Below, piece by piece: positions 40,526 through 50,226 of a stretch of 56,839 nt of DNA. The stretch is from Thermoanaerobaculia bacterium (GTDB taxonomy: Bacteria; Acidobacteriota; Thermoanaerobaculia; Gp7-AA8): positions 1-56,839 of the forward strand of contig JADGNY010000027.1 in NCBI GenBank assembly GCA_017883235.1, written 5' to 3'. Made by a program: the position numbers and the translations under genes. The notes under the pieces were generated by a model. It saw only the letters and a program-made list of their open reading frames with translations. It had not been told where the DNA came from and did not search any database. Position 1 is the stretch's first letter. The number at the start of each line of letters is the position of its first letter.

Positions 40526-42715
40526 TCACCGGGGAGTGTCAAATTGTTGATGCACAACGATGTGGGCCGGCAGGAAGTCGACGTCGATCGTGCCATTCCG
40601 GTCAGTCCGCCAGGTGTGGATGCCCCGCGAACGCAGCGATTCGACGACACTGGCGTGCGGATGGCCGAACGTGTTGTGCAGTCCACACGAAATCAGCGCG
40701 ATCCGCGGGTGGACGGCGTCGAGAAGTGCGGGTGTCGATGATGTCCGGCTTCCGTGATGTCCGACCTTGAGCACGTCGGCGCGGATATCGCGCTCCGCGA
40801 GCATCTCCTCTTCATCCCGCTCCACGTCGCCGGTGAGGAGCGACGTCCAGCGGCCGATGCCGGCGCGCAGCACGACCGAACTGTTGTTCTCCGGTGAGTG
40901 CTTGAACGTTCGGTCAGCGACAAAGGCACGGAGTGACATCGCTCCGACGGTCAGCACGTCGCCGTCACGGACAAGATGGATCGGAATCGCGCGAGCCGCG
41001 CATGCCTCGAGCAGACGCTGCGCGCAGTCACCGCGGAAACGGCGCGGTGAAATCCAGAGGCTGCCGACGTCGAGATTGTCGAGGACGGCCGGCAGCCCGC
41101 CGCAGTGGTCCGGATGCACGTGCGTCAGAACGGCCACGTCGATATGGCGCACGCCGCGGTCGACCAGCATCGGCAACAACTCCGTCTCGCCGAAATGCGC
41201 ATCGCCGAGCCGGCCGCCGGCATCGACGAGAACGACGTGCTTCGGCGACCGGAGAAGGAGCGCGTCGCCCTGGCCGACGTCGAGCATCGTCAGACGCGGA
41301 GTTGCGACATCGCTCCTTCCAACGATCAGCGCTGCGATCAGAGGAATCGACAGGGCAGCGAAGATCGCTGTTGCACGGACGCGCCCGCGCAACAGCGCGA
41401 TGGCCAGCATCGCCAGCATGTAACCGCTCACGACGGCCGCCAGCGGCGGCGCGGCGAAAAAGCCCCACATCGACGCCGCCGCCGCGTTCACGAGCGTACA
41501 GACCTTGTGGAGCGAGCCGACGACGTCGAGCAGCGGCGTGCACGGGAAGACGCAGACGGCCACGGACGTGAGCAACATGGCGAAGACGACCGGCGTCAAC
41601 AGCAGCATCATCAACGATCCGCCGAGCGCGTACTGGTGAAAGTGGAAGAGCGTGAGAGGCGTAACCGACATCTCGGCCGACGCCGCATACGCCAGCCAGC
41701 GCGCGCGGCCTGCCGCCAGCGCCTTCCCGACGAAGAGGAGCGCCCCGGCACCGGCATAGGTCAGGTGAAAGGCCGGCTCGACAAGGTCATGCGGCGCGAT
41801 GACCAGCCGCAGCAGCGCGGCGACGCACCAGAGGTTCTCGAGCGTCGTCGGCCGGTGCAGGATGCGCGAGACGGCATAGAGCCCGATGCCGATGCTCGCG
41901 CGCGACACCGACGCGGTCGAGCCGATGAACAGCGGCGCTGCGACGGAGAAAAGGAGCAGCGACCAGTCGCTCGCCCGCGGCGCGTGCAGCCAGCGCAGAG
42001 CGAGCGCTATCAACGCCGCCGCGAAGGCGATCTGCAGGCCGGAAAAAACGAGCAGGTGGTACGTCCCGCCGCGTTTGTAACTGTCGCGGACGTCGTCGGT
42101 CAGCCGCTCGCCCCGCCCGAGGGCCAGCGCTTCGACGAGCGCGACCTCGGTGGGACGAGAGGATGCGAATGGGCGAAGGCGGTTCGCCAGCACGCGATTC
42201 CAGGCCGCCGGCGTAAACGCGTTGAGCGACCCCTCATAGGACATCAACCGCGGCGATTTGACCGTCAGCACCACGTCACCGCGCTCGCTCCGGCGAAGAA
42301 ATCCTTCCGCGCGGATCGAACGCTCCATGGCGATTACTTGCGGCGTGAACCGCGTGTAGATCATCAGCGGCTTGTCGATGACGACGCCGTCCGCGGCGAA
42401 GCGCGGACAGCGGAGGAGATACGCGTCGCCGTGTACCGACCAATCGCGATCGATCGGCGCCACGACCGTAACGAACCGGTCGGCGATCAGCGGCGCCACG
42501 GCACCGTCGGCGGCGGCGTTTCGCGCTCGCGCCAGCGACGCCGCGCAGACACCGCCGGCGAGCGCAAGGCAGAGCATGGCCATGCGCGGCTTTCGAATCG
42601 CGATGAGCAGCACCGCTACGGCGGCGAATCCGATCGCCTCGGCGTACGAATGCCCGAGGGCCAGACCGGCGGCGTAAGCGATCAGCGGGAGTGCGGCGGG
42701 GGTGTCACTGCGCAC
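40526..42715 (-). CDS. comEC: DNA-uptake channel protein
   Basis: 729 residues from a GTG at 42715 that overlaps the upstream gene by 11 bases. N-terminal hydrophobic helices and a DUF4131 region (RNAAADGAVAPLIADRFV), then a Competence domain (LALGRGERLTDDVRDSYKRG, HLLVFSGLQIAFAAALIALA), and the MBL fold from about 460 (LDVGQGDALLLRSP, THVHPDHCGGLPAVLDN near 530, KVGHHGSRTSS near 665). ComEC carries single-stranded DNA across the inner membrane during transformation. It is evidence that the organism, or its ancestor, could take up DNA. Confidence 0.95.
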   Translation of the reverse strand: MRSDTPAALPLIAYAAGLALGHSYAEAIGFAAVAVLLIAIRKPRMAMLCLALAGGVCAASLARARNAAADGAVAPLIADRFVTVVAPIDRDWSVHGDAYLLRCPRFAADGVVIDKPLMIYTRFTPQVIAMERSIRAEGFLRRSERGDVVLTVKSPRLMSYEGSLNAFTPAAWNRVLANRLRPFASSRPTEVALVEALALGRGERLTDDVRDSYKRGGTYHLLVFSGLQIAFAAALIALALRWLHAPRASDWSLLLFSVAAPLFIGSTASVSRASIGIGLYAVSRILHRPTTLENLWCVAALLRLVIAPHDLVEPAFHLTYAGAGALLFVGKALAAGRARWLAYAASAEMSVTPLTLFHFHQYALGGSLMMLLLTPVVFAMLLTSVAVCVFPCTPLLDVVGSLHKVCTLVNAAAASMWGFFAAPPLAAVVSGYMLAMLAIALLRGRVRATAIFAALSIPLIAALIVGRSDVATPRLTMLDVGQGDALLLRSPKHVVLVDAGGRLGDAHFGETELLPMLVDRGVRHIDVAVLTHVHPDHCGGLPAVLDNLDVGSLWISPRRFRGDCAQRLLEACAARAIPIHLVRDGDVLTVGAMSLRAFVADRTFKHSPENNSSVVLRAGIGRWTSLLTGDVERDEEEMLAERDIRADVLKVGHHGSRTSSTPALLDAVHPRIALISCGLHNTFGHPHASVVESLRSRGIHTWRTDRNGTIDVDFLPAHIVVHQQFDTPR

Positions 42716-43877
42716 GCTCGAACGAAGCGAGCGTTTCCACGTGATGTGTGTTGGGGAAGAGGTCGAGCAGGTCGAGCGAAGCGAGCCGCCAGCCAGACGC
42801 GATCAGCCGGCTCGCGTCACGCGCAAACGTTACCGGATCACACGCCAGGAAGCAAACCATCTCTTTCGCGCGCGTGGCGATGGCGTCGATGACGTTGCGC
42901 CGCGCGCCGCTGCGCGGCGGATCGAGGAACACGAAGTCCGCGCGCGGCATCCGCTCCACCCACCACTCCACCGGCGCGTGAACGAGCGTCACATTGTCCG
43001 GTACGTTTTGCTTCGCACATTCGTGCGCTGCTTCCGCCCCCTCGACCGCGGTCACGCGTTCGAAGATCTCCGCCAGAGGCCGGCTGAAGAAACCGACGCC
43101 GGAGTAGAGGTCGATGGCGGTTTTGCGGGAGTCGGGGCTCGGGGGTCGGGGGTCGGAGAACGCAGGAGCAGCGATTGGCTCCGACTCCCGACCCCCGACT
43201 CCCGACACCCGATTCGCCAACTTCATCACCAACTTCCGCATCGTCGCCAGCAGGTGCCGATTGACCTGAAAGAAAGCGTCGGTCGTGACGTGGTAGCCGT
43301 CGATGATCATCCCGCCCTCGGTCACGAGCTTCCCGTCGACTTCCCATGTCTCGCCATCGCGCGGTTCTTCGCGTGTCCGCAGCCCAACCACCTCGCACTC
43401 CGGAGGAAGTTGCACCACGTCATTCGTCCGCATCGCGTAGAAACCGGCCTTCCCGCCGCCGCGATGCAGCCTGCTCCGCAGACGGTAATTCAGCGGCGAC
43501 GGATGAATGACGATCGGAGGCAACGTGGCGGGATCGATCTTCCCGATGCGCCGCAGAGACTCGGTAAGGATCCGCTGCTTCGCTTCGAGTTGCCTGTCGA
43601 GCCGCAGCGCCGTCCAATCGCAGCCTCCGCACTCGTTCGCCACCGGACACGGCATGGCCCGCCGGAACGGACTCGGCTCGATGAGGCGCACCAGATCGGC
43701 GTGCGCGAAGCCCTTCTTCACCTCCAGCAGCCGCACCACGACGACGTCGCCGGGATAGACGTTCGTGGCGAAGATCGGAAAGCCGTCCACGCGTGCCATG
43801 GCCGCGCCACCCGCCACCAGTTCCGTCGGAGTGATCGTGATTTCGTCGCCAGCGAGCATGGCCTGCGAGGATGTCAT
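42705..43877 (-). CDS. RlmD/TrmA-type RNA 5-methyluridine methyltransferase, with in-frame repeat
   Basis: 390 residues. N-terminal TRAM-like part (ITPTELVAGGAAMARVDGFP), the iron-sulfur motif (CPVANECGGCDW: cysteines spaced C-x5-C-x2-C), FFQVNRHLL, the SAM motif AIDLYSGVGFFSRPLA, FVFLDPPRSGARRNV, and the catalytic CDPVTFARDASRL. These define the 23S rRNA/tRNA m5U methyltransferase family. Residues about 222-250 are not normal: DNA 43128-43211 is a dispersed Pro/Gly-coding repeat that was accepted in frame between FFQVN...MKLAN and AIDLYSG. First gene of the operon with comEC. Confidence 0.92.
   Translation of the reverse strand: MTSSQAMLAGDEITITPTELVAGGAAMARVDGFPIFATNVYPGDVVVVRLLEVKKGFAHADLVRLIEPSPFRRAMPCPVANECGGCDWTALRLDRQLEAKQRILTESLRRIGKIDPATLPPIVIHPSPLNYRLRSRLHRGGGKAGFYAMRTNDVVQLPPECEVVGLRTREEPRDGETWEVDGKLVTEGGMIIDGYHVTTDAFFQVNRHLLATMRKLVMKLANRVSGVGGRESEPIAAPAFSDPRPPSPDSRKTAIDLYSGVGFFSRPLAEIFERVTAVEGAEAAHECAKQNVPDNVTLVHAPVEWWVERMPRADFVFLDPPRSGARRNVIDAIATRAKEMVCFLACDPVTFARDASRLIASGWRLASLDLLDLFPNTHHVETLASFERAQ
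43128..43211 (-). repeat. hairpin repeat (family H) inside the RNA methyltransferase gene
   Basis: GGAGTCGGGGCTCGGGGGTCGG and CCGACTCCCGACCCCCGACT-type arms (43128-43156 and 43181-43211) around AGAACGCAGGAGCAGCGATT. 84 bases equals 28 codons, so the frame is kept. The same CGGGGGTCGG / CCGACCCCCG arms form an intergenic repeat at 54477-54581. Confidence 0.85.
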
Positions 43878-43909
43878 GAAATTCGCGCGCAGTAGAATCG
43901 CTGCTCTCG

Positions 43910-46180
43910 ATGAGACGACTTCGTCCCGCCACGCTGGCCGCGCTGCTGATTACGATCGGCACGCTACGCATCGCATCGACGTGGACGACGTTCTCCCAGA
44001 CCACGGATGAGGCCACGCACATTGGTGCCGGCCTTCAGCTCCTGCAGTACCACGAATACGAAGTCCAGCCGGAGAACCCGCCCCTTCCGCGGATCGTGAT
44101 GGCTGCCGCTCCGCTGGCGGGCGGCATGCGGTGGTCAACGGGAGGGAACAGCTACCAGCAGATGCACGACATGTTGTACGGACACGGCAAGTACGAGCGG
44201 AACCTCGTGTTGATACGCGCCGGTAATCTCCTCTTCTTCATCCTCGCTACGGCGGCTCTCTTCGTATGGGCGCGGCACGAATTCGGCGAACGCGAAGCGG
44301 TCATCGCCGTGCTGCTCTTCACGACCCAGCCGATTATCCTGGGCTACTCCGGACTGGCTACGCTCGACACCGCCGCCACCGCGGGCCTTGGGGTCGCGAT
44401 GATCACCTTCTCCTGCTGGCTGCGCAAACCAGATGCTGCTCGAGCCGCCCTGCTGGGAGCAGGCTACGGCTTCAGCATCCTCATGAAATTCTCCTGCATC
44501 GGCTACGTCCCGGCGGCTTGCGCGGCGATGTACGCAGTGCGCCTTCTGAGCGATCCGGCGAGACGGCGCGAGCGACTTCGTGCTCTGGCGACGCTGCTCA
44601 TCGTGCCGCTGGTGACCTTTGCGGTTATCTGGGTGGGATATGCCTTGACCGTCGGCAGACTGTCGGATCTGGAGCACTACCAGCACGAGCTCGGCCTGCT
44701 CGATCGGCTTCTGCTGTCGCACCTGCCGCCTTCCACGCCGATGCCTGCACCGAAGTTCTTCCGAGGCATCGGGGGCCTTCTGGAGCTCGATCACGCCGGG
44801 TTTCAGTCGTATCTGTTCGGCCATGTCCGAACGAAGGGATGGCGGATGTATTTTCCGGCGGCGATCGGTCTGAAGACGACTCTCGCGTTCTTCGCGCTGA
44901 TGCTCGTTGGCGTCGGCGCGGCGTGGGCGAATCGCTCGCAGCGCTGGGCCATGGCCGAGACTATGGCCGGCGCCGTTGCCATTCTCGCCGTTGCCATGCC
45001 CAGCAAACTCGATCTGGGTGTGCGCTACGTCTTGCCGATCTATGTCCCGCTCACGGTCTGCGCAGCAATAGGAACGGTGGCACTCCTGAACAGCGCCCGT
45101 AAAGAGATTCGCTATGCCGCGGTGTTGTTGACCGGGCTGCACATCCTTTCGTCACTGGCAGCGCATCCCGACTACTTCCCGTATTTCAACGAGCTCGCGG
45201 CCGGCGATCCCGGCCGATACCTCGTCGATAGCAATCTCGACTGGGGACAGGACGTGCTGCGACTCCGTCGTACGGTCCGTCAGCGCGGCATCGAGGACAT
45301 CCGGCTGAACGTCGGCTTGTTCGACTTTGAGCGCCTCGGGTTCCCGCGAACCGGCTCTGTCACTCCGATGCAACCCCAGCAGGGCTGGATCGCCATCAGC
45401 GAGCACCTGTACCGCACCGAGCGCGCGAACCGTGGCTGGTCGTGGCTTGACCCATACGCGATGACGCGAATCGGAATGTCGATCCGTCTTTACTACGTGC
45501 CCCAGATCTCAACGGCGGGAATGATTGATTCGCCTGATGAAAAGATCCTGCTTCCGATTGCGGGAACCATTGGCCTGGTGGGCGCCCCGGTTGGAGTCTG
45601 GTTTCGCGTTGATCAGACAATCCGCAATATCGGCCCAAGCCGGATTCGGGTGAAGCTCAGCGCCTGTGGAACGAATCCTCCGCCCTGCCTGCTCGAGCTC
45701 GGACCCGGACGCGTAGAGAGCCTTGCCTCCGGACCAGGGAAACCGCCGTTCATCCTCGTGACGATTCCACGCGGGACGGCGCAGCAACTGACATTCTCTA
45801 CGATCGTTCATGCCGCCAACTGGCCCGCACTCAACGTCCCCGCTGTTTCTGAAAACGAGTTTCAGCCGGACCGTATCCTGATTCCAACCGTACCGACGGG
45901 CGCTCGCTTGAACCTGCGCGTCTGGGTCCTTGCTTCAAGCTCGGGAACGCCGATCAAGGTCCGTCTCTACTCTTCGCCGGACGGACGGTTGATCGCCGAA
46001 CGACAGTTCACGGCCGATCACGCCGGCTACTTATCGAACGGCGATCTGGGACACGAGTTCCCCGGGCTCCGTGGTGAACCAGTCAATGTCGAGGTCGAAT
46101 CGAACGGCGCGAAGGTGTGGGCCATGATGTCGACGACCGACTATCGAACAGGCAACATCGTCCTCTCGCTGCCGCGGTAA
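43910..46180 (+). CDS. GT-C (family 39-like) membrane glycosyltransferase
   Basis: 756 residues. About twelve hydrophobic helices in the first 480 residues; TTDEATHIGAGLQLLQYHEY and QPENPPLPRIVMA give the acidic first-loop motif of PMT/ArnT-like enzymes (DE and NPP). Later comes LVDSNLDWGQDVLRLRRTV, seen in this subfamily. The 480-756 part is a beta-rich periplasmic domain (VGVWFRVDQTIRNIG, LNLRVWVLASSSG). It transfers sugar from a polyprenyl phosphate to a lipid or protein. The start is 32 bases from the divergent methyltransferase gene. The stop is 7 bases before the clpB stop. Confidence 0.85.
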   Translation: MRRLRPATLAALLITIGTLRIASTWTTFSQTTDEATHIGAGLQLLQYHEYEVQPENPPLPRIVMAAAPLAGGMRWSTGGNSYQQMHDMLYGHGKYERNLVLIRAGNLLFFILATAALFVWARHEFGEREAVIAVLLFTTQPIILGYSGLATLDTAATAGLGVAMITFSCWLRKPDAARAALLGAGYGFSILMKFSCIGYVPAACAAMYAVRLLSDPARRRERLRALATLLIVPLVTFAVIWVGYALTVGRLSDLEHYQHELGLLDRLLLSHLPPSTPMPAPKFFRGIGGLLELDHAGFQSYLFGHVRTKGWRMYFPAAIGLKTTLAFFALMLVGVGAAWANRSQRWAMAETMAGAVAILAVAMPSKLDLGVRYVLPIYVPLTVCAAIGTVALLNSARKEIRYAAVLLTGLHILSSLAAHPDYFPYFNELAAGDPGRYLVDSNLDWGQDVLRLRRTVRQRGIEDIRLNVGLFDFERLGFPRTGSVTPMQPQQGWIAISEHLYRTERANRGWSWLDPYAMTRIGMSIRLYYVPQISTAGMIDSPDEKILLPIAGTIGLVGAPVGVWFRVDQTIRNIGPSRIRVKLSACGTNPPPCLLELGPGRVESLASGPGKPPFILVTIPRGTAQQLTFSTIVHAANWPALNVPAVSENEFQPDRILIPTVPTGARLNLRVWVLASSSGTPIKVRLYSSPDGRLIAERQFTADHAGYLSNGDLGHEFPGLRGEPVNVEVESNGAKVWAMMSTTDYRTGNIVLSLPR

Positions 46181-46187
46181 CGGAGTT

Positions 46188-48812
46188 TCAATTCACCGTT
46201 ACCGGCTCCGGCTCGAGTGACAGCTCGATCTTCCCATCCTCGCCGACGTTGACGAATACCGTGTCGCCCGGCTTGAACTTTCCCTCCAGCAGTTTCATCG
46301 CCAGCGGGTCGATGATCAGCTTCTGCAGCGCGCGCTTGAGCGGCCGTGCGCCGAAGGCAGGGTCGTAGCCTTCTTTCGCCAGCTGCTCCTTGGCGTGGTC
46401 GCTGATCTCGATCGACAGGCCGCGGTCGCCGATCATCTTCGCCAGCCGCTTGAGCTGGATCTCGATGATCCGCTTGATGTGCTGCATGTCGAGCGCGTGG
46501 AAGATGATCACGTCGTCGATCCGGTTGAGAAACTCCGGGCGGAAGTGCTTGTGCAGCTCCTCCTCGACCTTCCGATCCATCTCCGCTTCCTGAGGCGGCG
46601 TCTGCATCGACTTCTGATAGTCGAAGATGTACTGCGCGCCGACGTTCGAGGTCATGATGATGACGGTGTTCTTGAAGTTGACCTCGCGCCCTTTCGAATC
46701 GGTCAGCCGGCCATCGTCGAGGATCTGCAACATGATGTTGAAGACCTCCGGATGGGCCTTCTCGATCTCATCGAACAGCAACACCGCGTAGGGCCGTCGG
46801 CGGATGGCCTCCGTCAGTTGGCCTCCCTCCTCATAGCCGACGTAGCCCGGCGGCGCACCGATCAGACGGGCCACCGCATGCCGCTCCATGTACTCCGACA
46901 TGTCGATGCGCACCATGGCGTTTTCGTCGTCGAAGAGAAACTCCGCCAGCGCGCGCGCCAGCTCGGTCTTTCCAACGCCGGTCGGCCCCATGAAGATGAA
47001 TGAGCCGATGGGCCGGTTCGGATCCTTGAGACCCGCGCGCGAGCGGCGCACGGCGTTGGAGACGGCGGTGACGGCTTCCTCCTGCCCGATGACGCGCAGC
47101 TTGAGGTTGTCCTCCATCCGCACGAGCTTCTGGATCTCCGACTCCATCATTCGCGTCACCGGCACGCCGGTCCACTTGGAGACGATCTCGGCGATATCTT
47201 CGTCGGTCACCTCCTCGCGAAGGAGCGCCCCGCCCTTCTGCATCTCGGCCAGACGTGCCGAGGAGGTCTCGAGGTCGCGATTGATCTGCGGAAGCGTGCC
47301 GTAGCGCAGCTCGGCCGCCTTGTTGAGCTCACCCTGCCGTTCGGCGGCATTGGCCGCTTCGCGCGTCTCCTCGAGCTTCTTCTTCAGCTCATTGATCTGC
47401 GTGATGACGCCCTTCTCGTTCTCCCACTGGGTCCGCAGGGTACTGATCTTCTCCTGCAGCTCGCCGATCTCGCTCTCGATCTCCCCGAGGCGATGCTTCG
47501 AGACGGGATTGTCCTCGCGGGAGAGAGCCTGCTTCTCGATCTGAAGCTGCGTCATCCGCCGTGTCAGCTCGTCGATCTCCTGCGGCATCGACGTCAGCTC
47601 GATGCGCAACTTCGACGCTGCCTCGTCGACGAGATCGATGGCCTTGTCCGGCAGGAACCGGTCCGTGATGTAACGATGCGACAGCATCGCCGCCGCCACG
47701 ACGGCCGAGTCCTGAATCTTCACACCGTGATGGACCTCGTAACGCTCCTTGAGCCCGCGCAGGATGGCGATCGTGTCTTCGACCGTCGGCTCTCCGACCA
47801 AGACCGGCTGGAAGCGCCGCTCCAGCGCCGCATCCTTTTCGATGTGCTTCTGGTATTCGTTGAGCGTCGTCGCGCCGATCGCACGCAGCTCGCCGCGCGC
47901 CAGCGCGGGCTTGAGCATGTTCGAGGCATCCATCGCCCCTTCCGCGGCTCCGGCGCCGATGAGCGTGTGCAGCTCGTCGATGAAAAGGATCACATTCCCG
48001 TCGCTCTCCTCGACTTCCTTGATGACAGCTTTCAGACGGTCTTCGAACTCGCCGCGGTACTTCGCGCCGGCGATCATCGCGCCGAGGTCGAGCGAAACCA
48101 CGCGTTTGTTCTTCAGCCCCTCGGGGACATCCCCTTCGATGACGCGCCGAGCCAGACCCTCGACGATCGCGGTCTTGCCGACGCCGGGCTCGCCGATCAG
48201 GACGGGATTGTTCTTCGTCCGCCGCGACAGCACCTGGATCACGCGGCGGATCTCTTCATCGCGGCCGATGACCGGATCGAGCTTGCCGCGCCGGGCCAGC
48301 TCGGTGAGATCGCGCGCGTAGCGCTGCAGGGCCTGATATTTGTCTTCGGGATTCTGATCGGTGACGCGCTGCGTGCCGCGGACAGACTGCAGAGCCTTGA
48401 GCAGCGCATCGGGCACGGCGCCATGCCGCGCCAGGATCTTCGCCGCGGTCGCCTCTTTCGTCTGCGCGATGGCGAGCAGGAAGTGCTCTGTCGAAACGTA
48501 TTCGTCATTGAACTGCGTCGCCACGCTGAAGGCGGCGTCGAAGACTTTTCTCAGAGTCGAGCCCACCATCGGCTCCGCCGACGCCCCTCCCACGCGCGAA
48601 TACCTGGCGACCTCCGCGGCGGTCTCCGTCTCGATCTGACCAGCCTGCAAACCCAGCTTGGTCAGGATCGGAACGACGATCCCGCCCTCCTGCCGGAGTA
48701 GCGCGATGAGAAGGTGCTCGGGCGTGACCTCCGGGTTCCCCGCACCACGCGCAAGGTTCTGCGCCTCGGCCACTGCTTCCTGGGCTTTGACCGTAAGCTT
48801 GTTGAAATTCAT
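46188..48812 (-). CDS. clpB: ATP-dependent disaggregase ClpB
   Basis: 874 residues, normal length. N-domain (about 1-145), first AAA+ with [15 protein letters not shown] near 207 and a [10 protein letters not shown] Walker B, the coiled-coil M-domain (about 400-525, with [18 protein letters not shown]), second AAA+ with [17 protein letters not shown] near 608 and [20 protein letters not shown], and a C-terminal domain. ClpB with DnaK rescues aggregated proteins. The start ATG 48812 has an AGGTAATG-type upstream region. The leader holds TTGAG/CTCAA dyads (48826-48855) and a 21-bp array lies 236 bases upstream, both possibly regulatory. Confidence 0.98.
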   Translation of the reverse strand: MNFNKLTVKAQEAVAEAQNLARGAGNPEVTPEHLLIALLRQEGGIVVPILTKLGLQAGQIETETAAEVARYSRVGGASAEPMVGSTLRKVFDAAFSVATQFNDEYVSTEHFLLAIAQTKEATAAKILARHGAVPDALLKALQSVRGTQRVTDQNPEDKYQALQRYARDLTELARRGKLDPVIGRDEEIRRVIQVLSRRTKNNPVLIGEPGVGKTAIVEGLARRVIEGDVPEGLKNKRVVSLDLGAMIAGAKYRGEFEDRLKAVIKEVEESDGNVILFIDELHTLIGAGAAEGAMDASNMLKPALARGELRAIGATTLNEYQKHIEKDAALERRFQPVLVGEPTVEDTIAILRGLKERYEVHHGVKIQDSAVVAAAMLSHRYITDRFLPDKAIDLVDEAASKLRIELTSMPQEIDELTRRMTQLQIEKQALSREDNPVSKHRLGEIESEIGELQEKISTLRTQWENEKGVITQINELKKKLEETREAANAAERQGELNKAAELRYGTLPQINRDLETSSARLAEMQKGGALLREEVTDEDIAEIVSKWTGVPVTRMMESEIQKLVRMEDNLKLRVIGQEEAVTAVSNAVRRSRAGLKDPNRPIGSFIFMGPTGVGKTELARALAEFLFDDENAMVRIDMSEYMERHAVARLIGAPPGYVGYEEGGQLTEAIRRRPYAVLLFDEIEKAHPEVFNIMLQILDDGRLTDSKGREVNFKNTVIIMTSNVGAQYIFDYQKSMQTPPQEAEMDRKVEEELHKHFRPEFLNRIDDVIIFHALDMQHIKRIIEIQLKRLAKMIGDRGLSIEISDHAKEQLAKEGYDPAFGARPLKRALQKLIIDPLAMKLLEGKFKPGDTVFVNVGEDGKIELSLEPEPVTVN

Positions 48813-48825
48813 ATCATTACCTCAC

Positions 48826-48855
48826 ATTGAGTCAATTTGGCTCACATCTCAAAAC
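48826..48855 (-). promoter_or_regulatory. clpB leader dyads
   Basis: A perfect ATTGA-G-TCAAT palindrome (48826-48836) starts 14 bases before the clpB ATG. A further TTTTGAG (minus strand, 48849-48855) and TGTGAG (48843-48847) share TGAG. HspR-type HAIR operators (CTTGAGT-N7-ACTCAAG) have the same half-sites but other spacing. An operator is plausible, unproved. Confidence 0.45.
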
Positions 48856-49047
48856 CGGCAAGAATTACCACACATTCCGAGGTGCAACAGAAGAGCCCGG
48901 GCCTACTCCTTCTCGAGCGTAGAGCGGGCAACCCCCCGGCAAACGTCACGAGGCAACCGGCCACCTTCGACACCCGGCAATCCGCACGCCGGGCCCCTCG
49001 GGCAACCCGTCCGCCGCTTCGTCCCGTGATGATGTACTCAAACCCTT
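48856..49047. other. spacer between clpB leader and array
   Basis: 192 bases with no gene. It contains GGCAACCCCCCGGCAAACGT and GGGCAACCCGTCCGCCGCT, weakly repetitive CGGGCAACC motifs. No clear promoter -35/-10 pair was found for clpB on the minus strand. Confidence 0.4.
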
Positions 49048-49340
49048 TGAGTCGCGACTCATAACCTGTGAGTCGGTACTCAACCGGTTTGAGTCCGTAT
49101 TCACATCATTTGAGTCGGTACTCAAGTTCGGTGAGTCGGTACTCAAGTTCGGTGAGTCGGGACTCAAATTTTGTGAGTCCGGACTCACATTTTTTGAATC
49201 GGTACTCACATTCTTTGAGTCCGTACTCAAGTTTTTGAGTCGCGACTCACATTTTTTGAGTCCGGACTCAAATTCTGTGAGTCGGTACTCATGTTTTTTG
49301 AGTACGGACTCATATTTTTTGAGTCGGTACTCAAATTCGA
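49048..49340. repeat. 21-bp tandem array 2 (14 units of TGAGT-N4-ACTCA)
   Basis: Fourteen units in a row; thirteen are 21 bp, unit 9 (49216-49235) is 20 bp. Every unit begins with TGAGT-NNNN-ACTCA, perfect in most units (TGAATC in unit 8, ATTCA in unit 3), with centres CGCG, CGGT, CCGT, CCGG and others. The 7-base spacers are T-rich in the second half (CATTTTT). The minus and plus frames are open in heptads (STDSxNL), but the 20-bp unit breaks both, so it is not coding. It lies between clpB and the antitoxin gene at 49561. Confidence 0.95.
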
Positions 49341-49560
49341 TGAATCGAAGGGAGGTATCGGAGAGTCCGAATCACCTGATTTTGGTAGAAAACGGGCCAA
49401 AACCGCGGAGTTGCGCTCTCTCGGAGATCACTTATTCCAGGAGGACCTATTCCACGCAGGGCGGCGAGGAATCTTCGCGGGTCTGGAAGGATTGTTTCGG
49501 ACCTGTCCGGAGCGGGATTGCAGCCAGGTAACGGGCGGTTTGTCTTAAAATGAAGGTGCC

Positions 49561-49785
49561 ATGAGCATAGTTCTGAACGCTAAGTACGATGATGCGACGC
49601 ATAGTCTGCGTCTGCCCGAGCCGCTGGAGGGTTTTGCCGATCAGGAGAGCGTTTCGGTCATCGTCGATCACGCCGAGGCGAAGAGGCCGTGGAGTGAGCT
49701 CGAGGGCATCCTTAAAGGCGAAAACGCCGAGAGCTTCTCACGAGCGATCGAGGAAGCCTTTCCGATCGAGCCTGTCAAACAGTGA
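49561..49785 (+). CDS. antitoxin (DUF104/AF2212-like), module 1
   Basis: 74 residues: MSIVLNAKYDDATHSLRLPE, PLEGFADQESVSVIVDH, then RPWSELEGILKG and IEEAFPIEP. The beta N-terminus plus a short helix is typical of DUF104 antitoxins. AAGGTG lies before the ATG. Its stop shares GTGA with the next gene, so the toxin is translated from the same message. A near copy with the same gene order is at 52305. Confidence 0.8.
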   Translation: MSIVLNAKYDDATHSLRLPEPLEGFADQESVSVIVDHAEAKRPWSELEGILKGENAESFSRAIEEAFPIEPVKQ

Positions 49786-50180
49786 TCGAACGGCTCGCGC
49801 TCGACACCAGTGCAGCGGTGGATTACATCCGCGAAGACCGGCTATCTCCGCCTCAAATCAACGCAGCAAAGGTGGTCGTCATCCCGCTGACGGTCGTCGG
49901 CGAGCTTTTCCACGGCGCCTCGTGCAGCGCCCTACCTGACGAAAGTGGTGCAATCGTCGAAAGTATCATCGAGAGGTGGAAGCCGCTGCTTCCCAACGTG
50001 GCAACAGCACGCGTCTACGGCGAGATTCGCACCGCACTATTTCGGACTACCAAAAACCTCAGCGCGTCGAGGGTGAACGATTTATGGATCGCCGCGTTGT
50101 GCATCCAGTATGGCTTCTCCCTCCTCACGAATGACCGCGGTTTCGACAACGTCGCCGGCCTGACAGTCATCCATTGGTAA
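49782..50180 (+). CDS. PIN-domain (VapC-like) toxin, module 1
   Basis: 132 residues from GTG 49782, overlapping the antitoxin by four bases. PIN motifs: LALDTSAAVDYI (first Asp), VVGELFHGA (Glu), NDLWIAALCIQYG (Asp) and LLTNDRGFDNVAGL (final Asp). These four acidic residues bind Mg for RNA cleavage, often of initiator or other tRNAs. The C-terminus ends LTVIHW. With the gene before it, a VapBC-like toxin-antitoxin module. Confidence 0.92.
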   Translation: MIERLALDTSAAVDYIREDRLSPPQINAAKVVVIPLTVVGELFHGASCSALPDESGAIVESIIERWKPLLPNVATARVYGEIRTALFRTTKNLSASRVNDLWIAALCIQYGFSLLTNDRGFDNVAGLTVIHW

Positions 50181-50226
50181 CCAGGGGCTGCGGTACCGGC
50201 AGAGGTCCGGCTGTTAGACTCACGCC

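Noticed and set aside
41105-42892. 595-codon plus-strand frame opposite comEC
   Set aside because: Composition is Arg/Gln/Asp-rich shadow of comEC; no domain.
47493-48701. Long plus-strand frame opposite clpB
   Set aside because: Same reason: composition of antisense, with clpB conserved on the other strand.
48946-49230. Minus-strand open frame of STDSxNL heptads through array 2
   Set aside because: It is open only because the unit is 21 bp; the 20-bp unit at 49216 breaks it and both strands are open alike. No signal or ribosome site.
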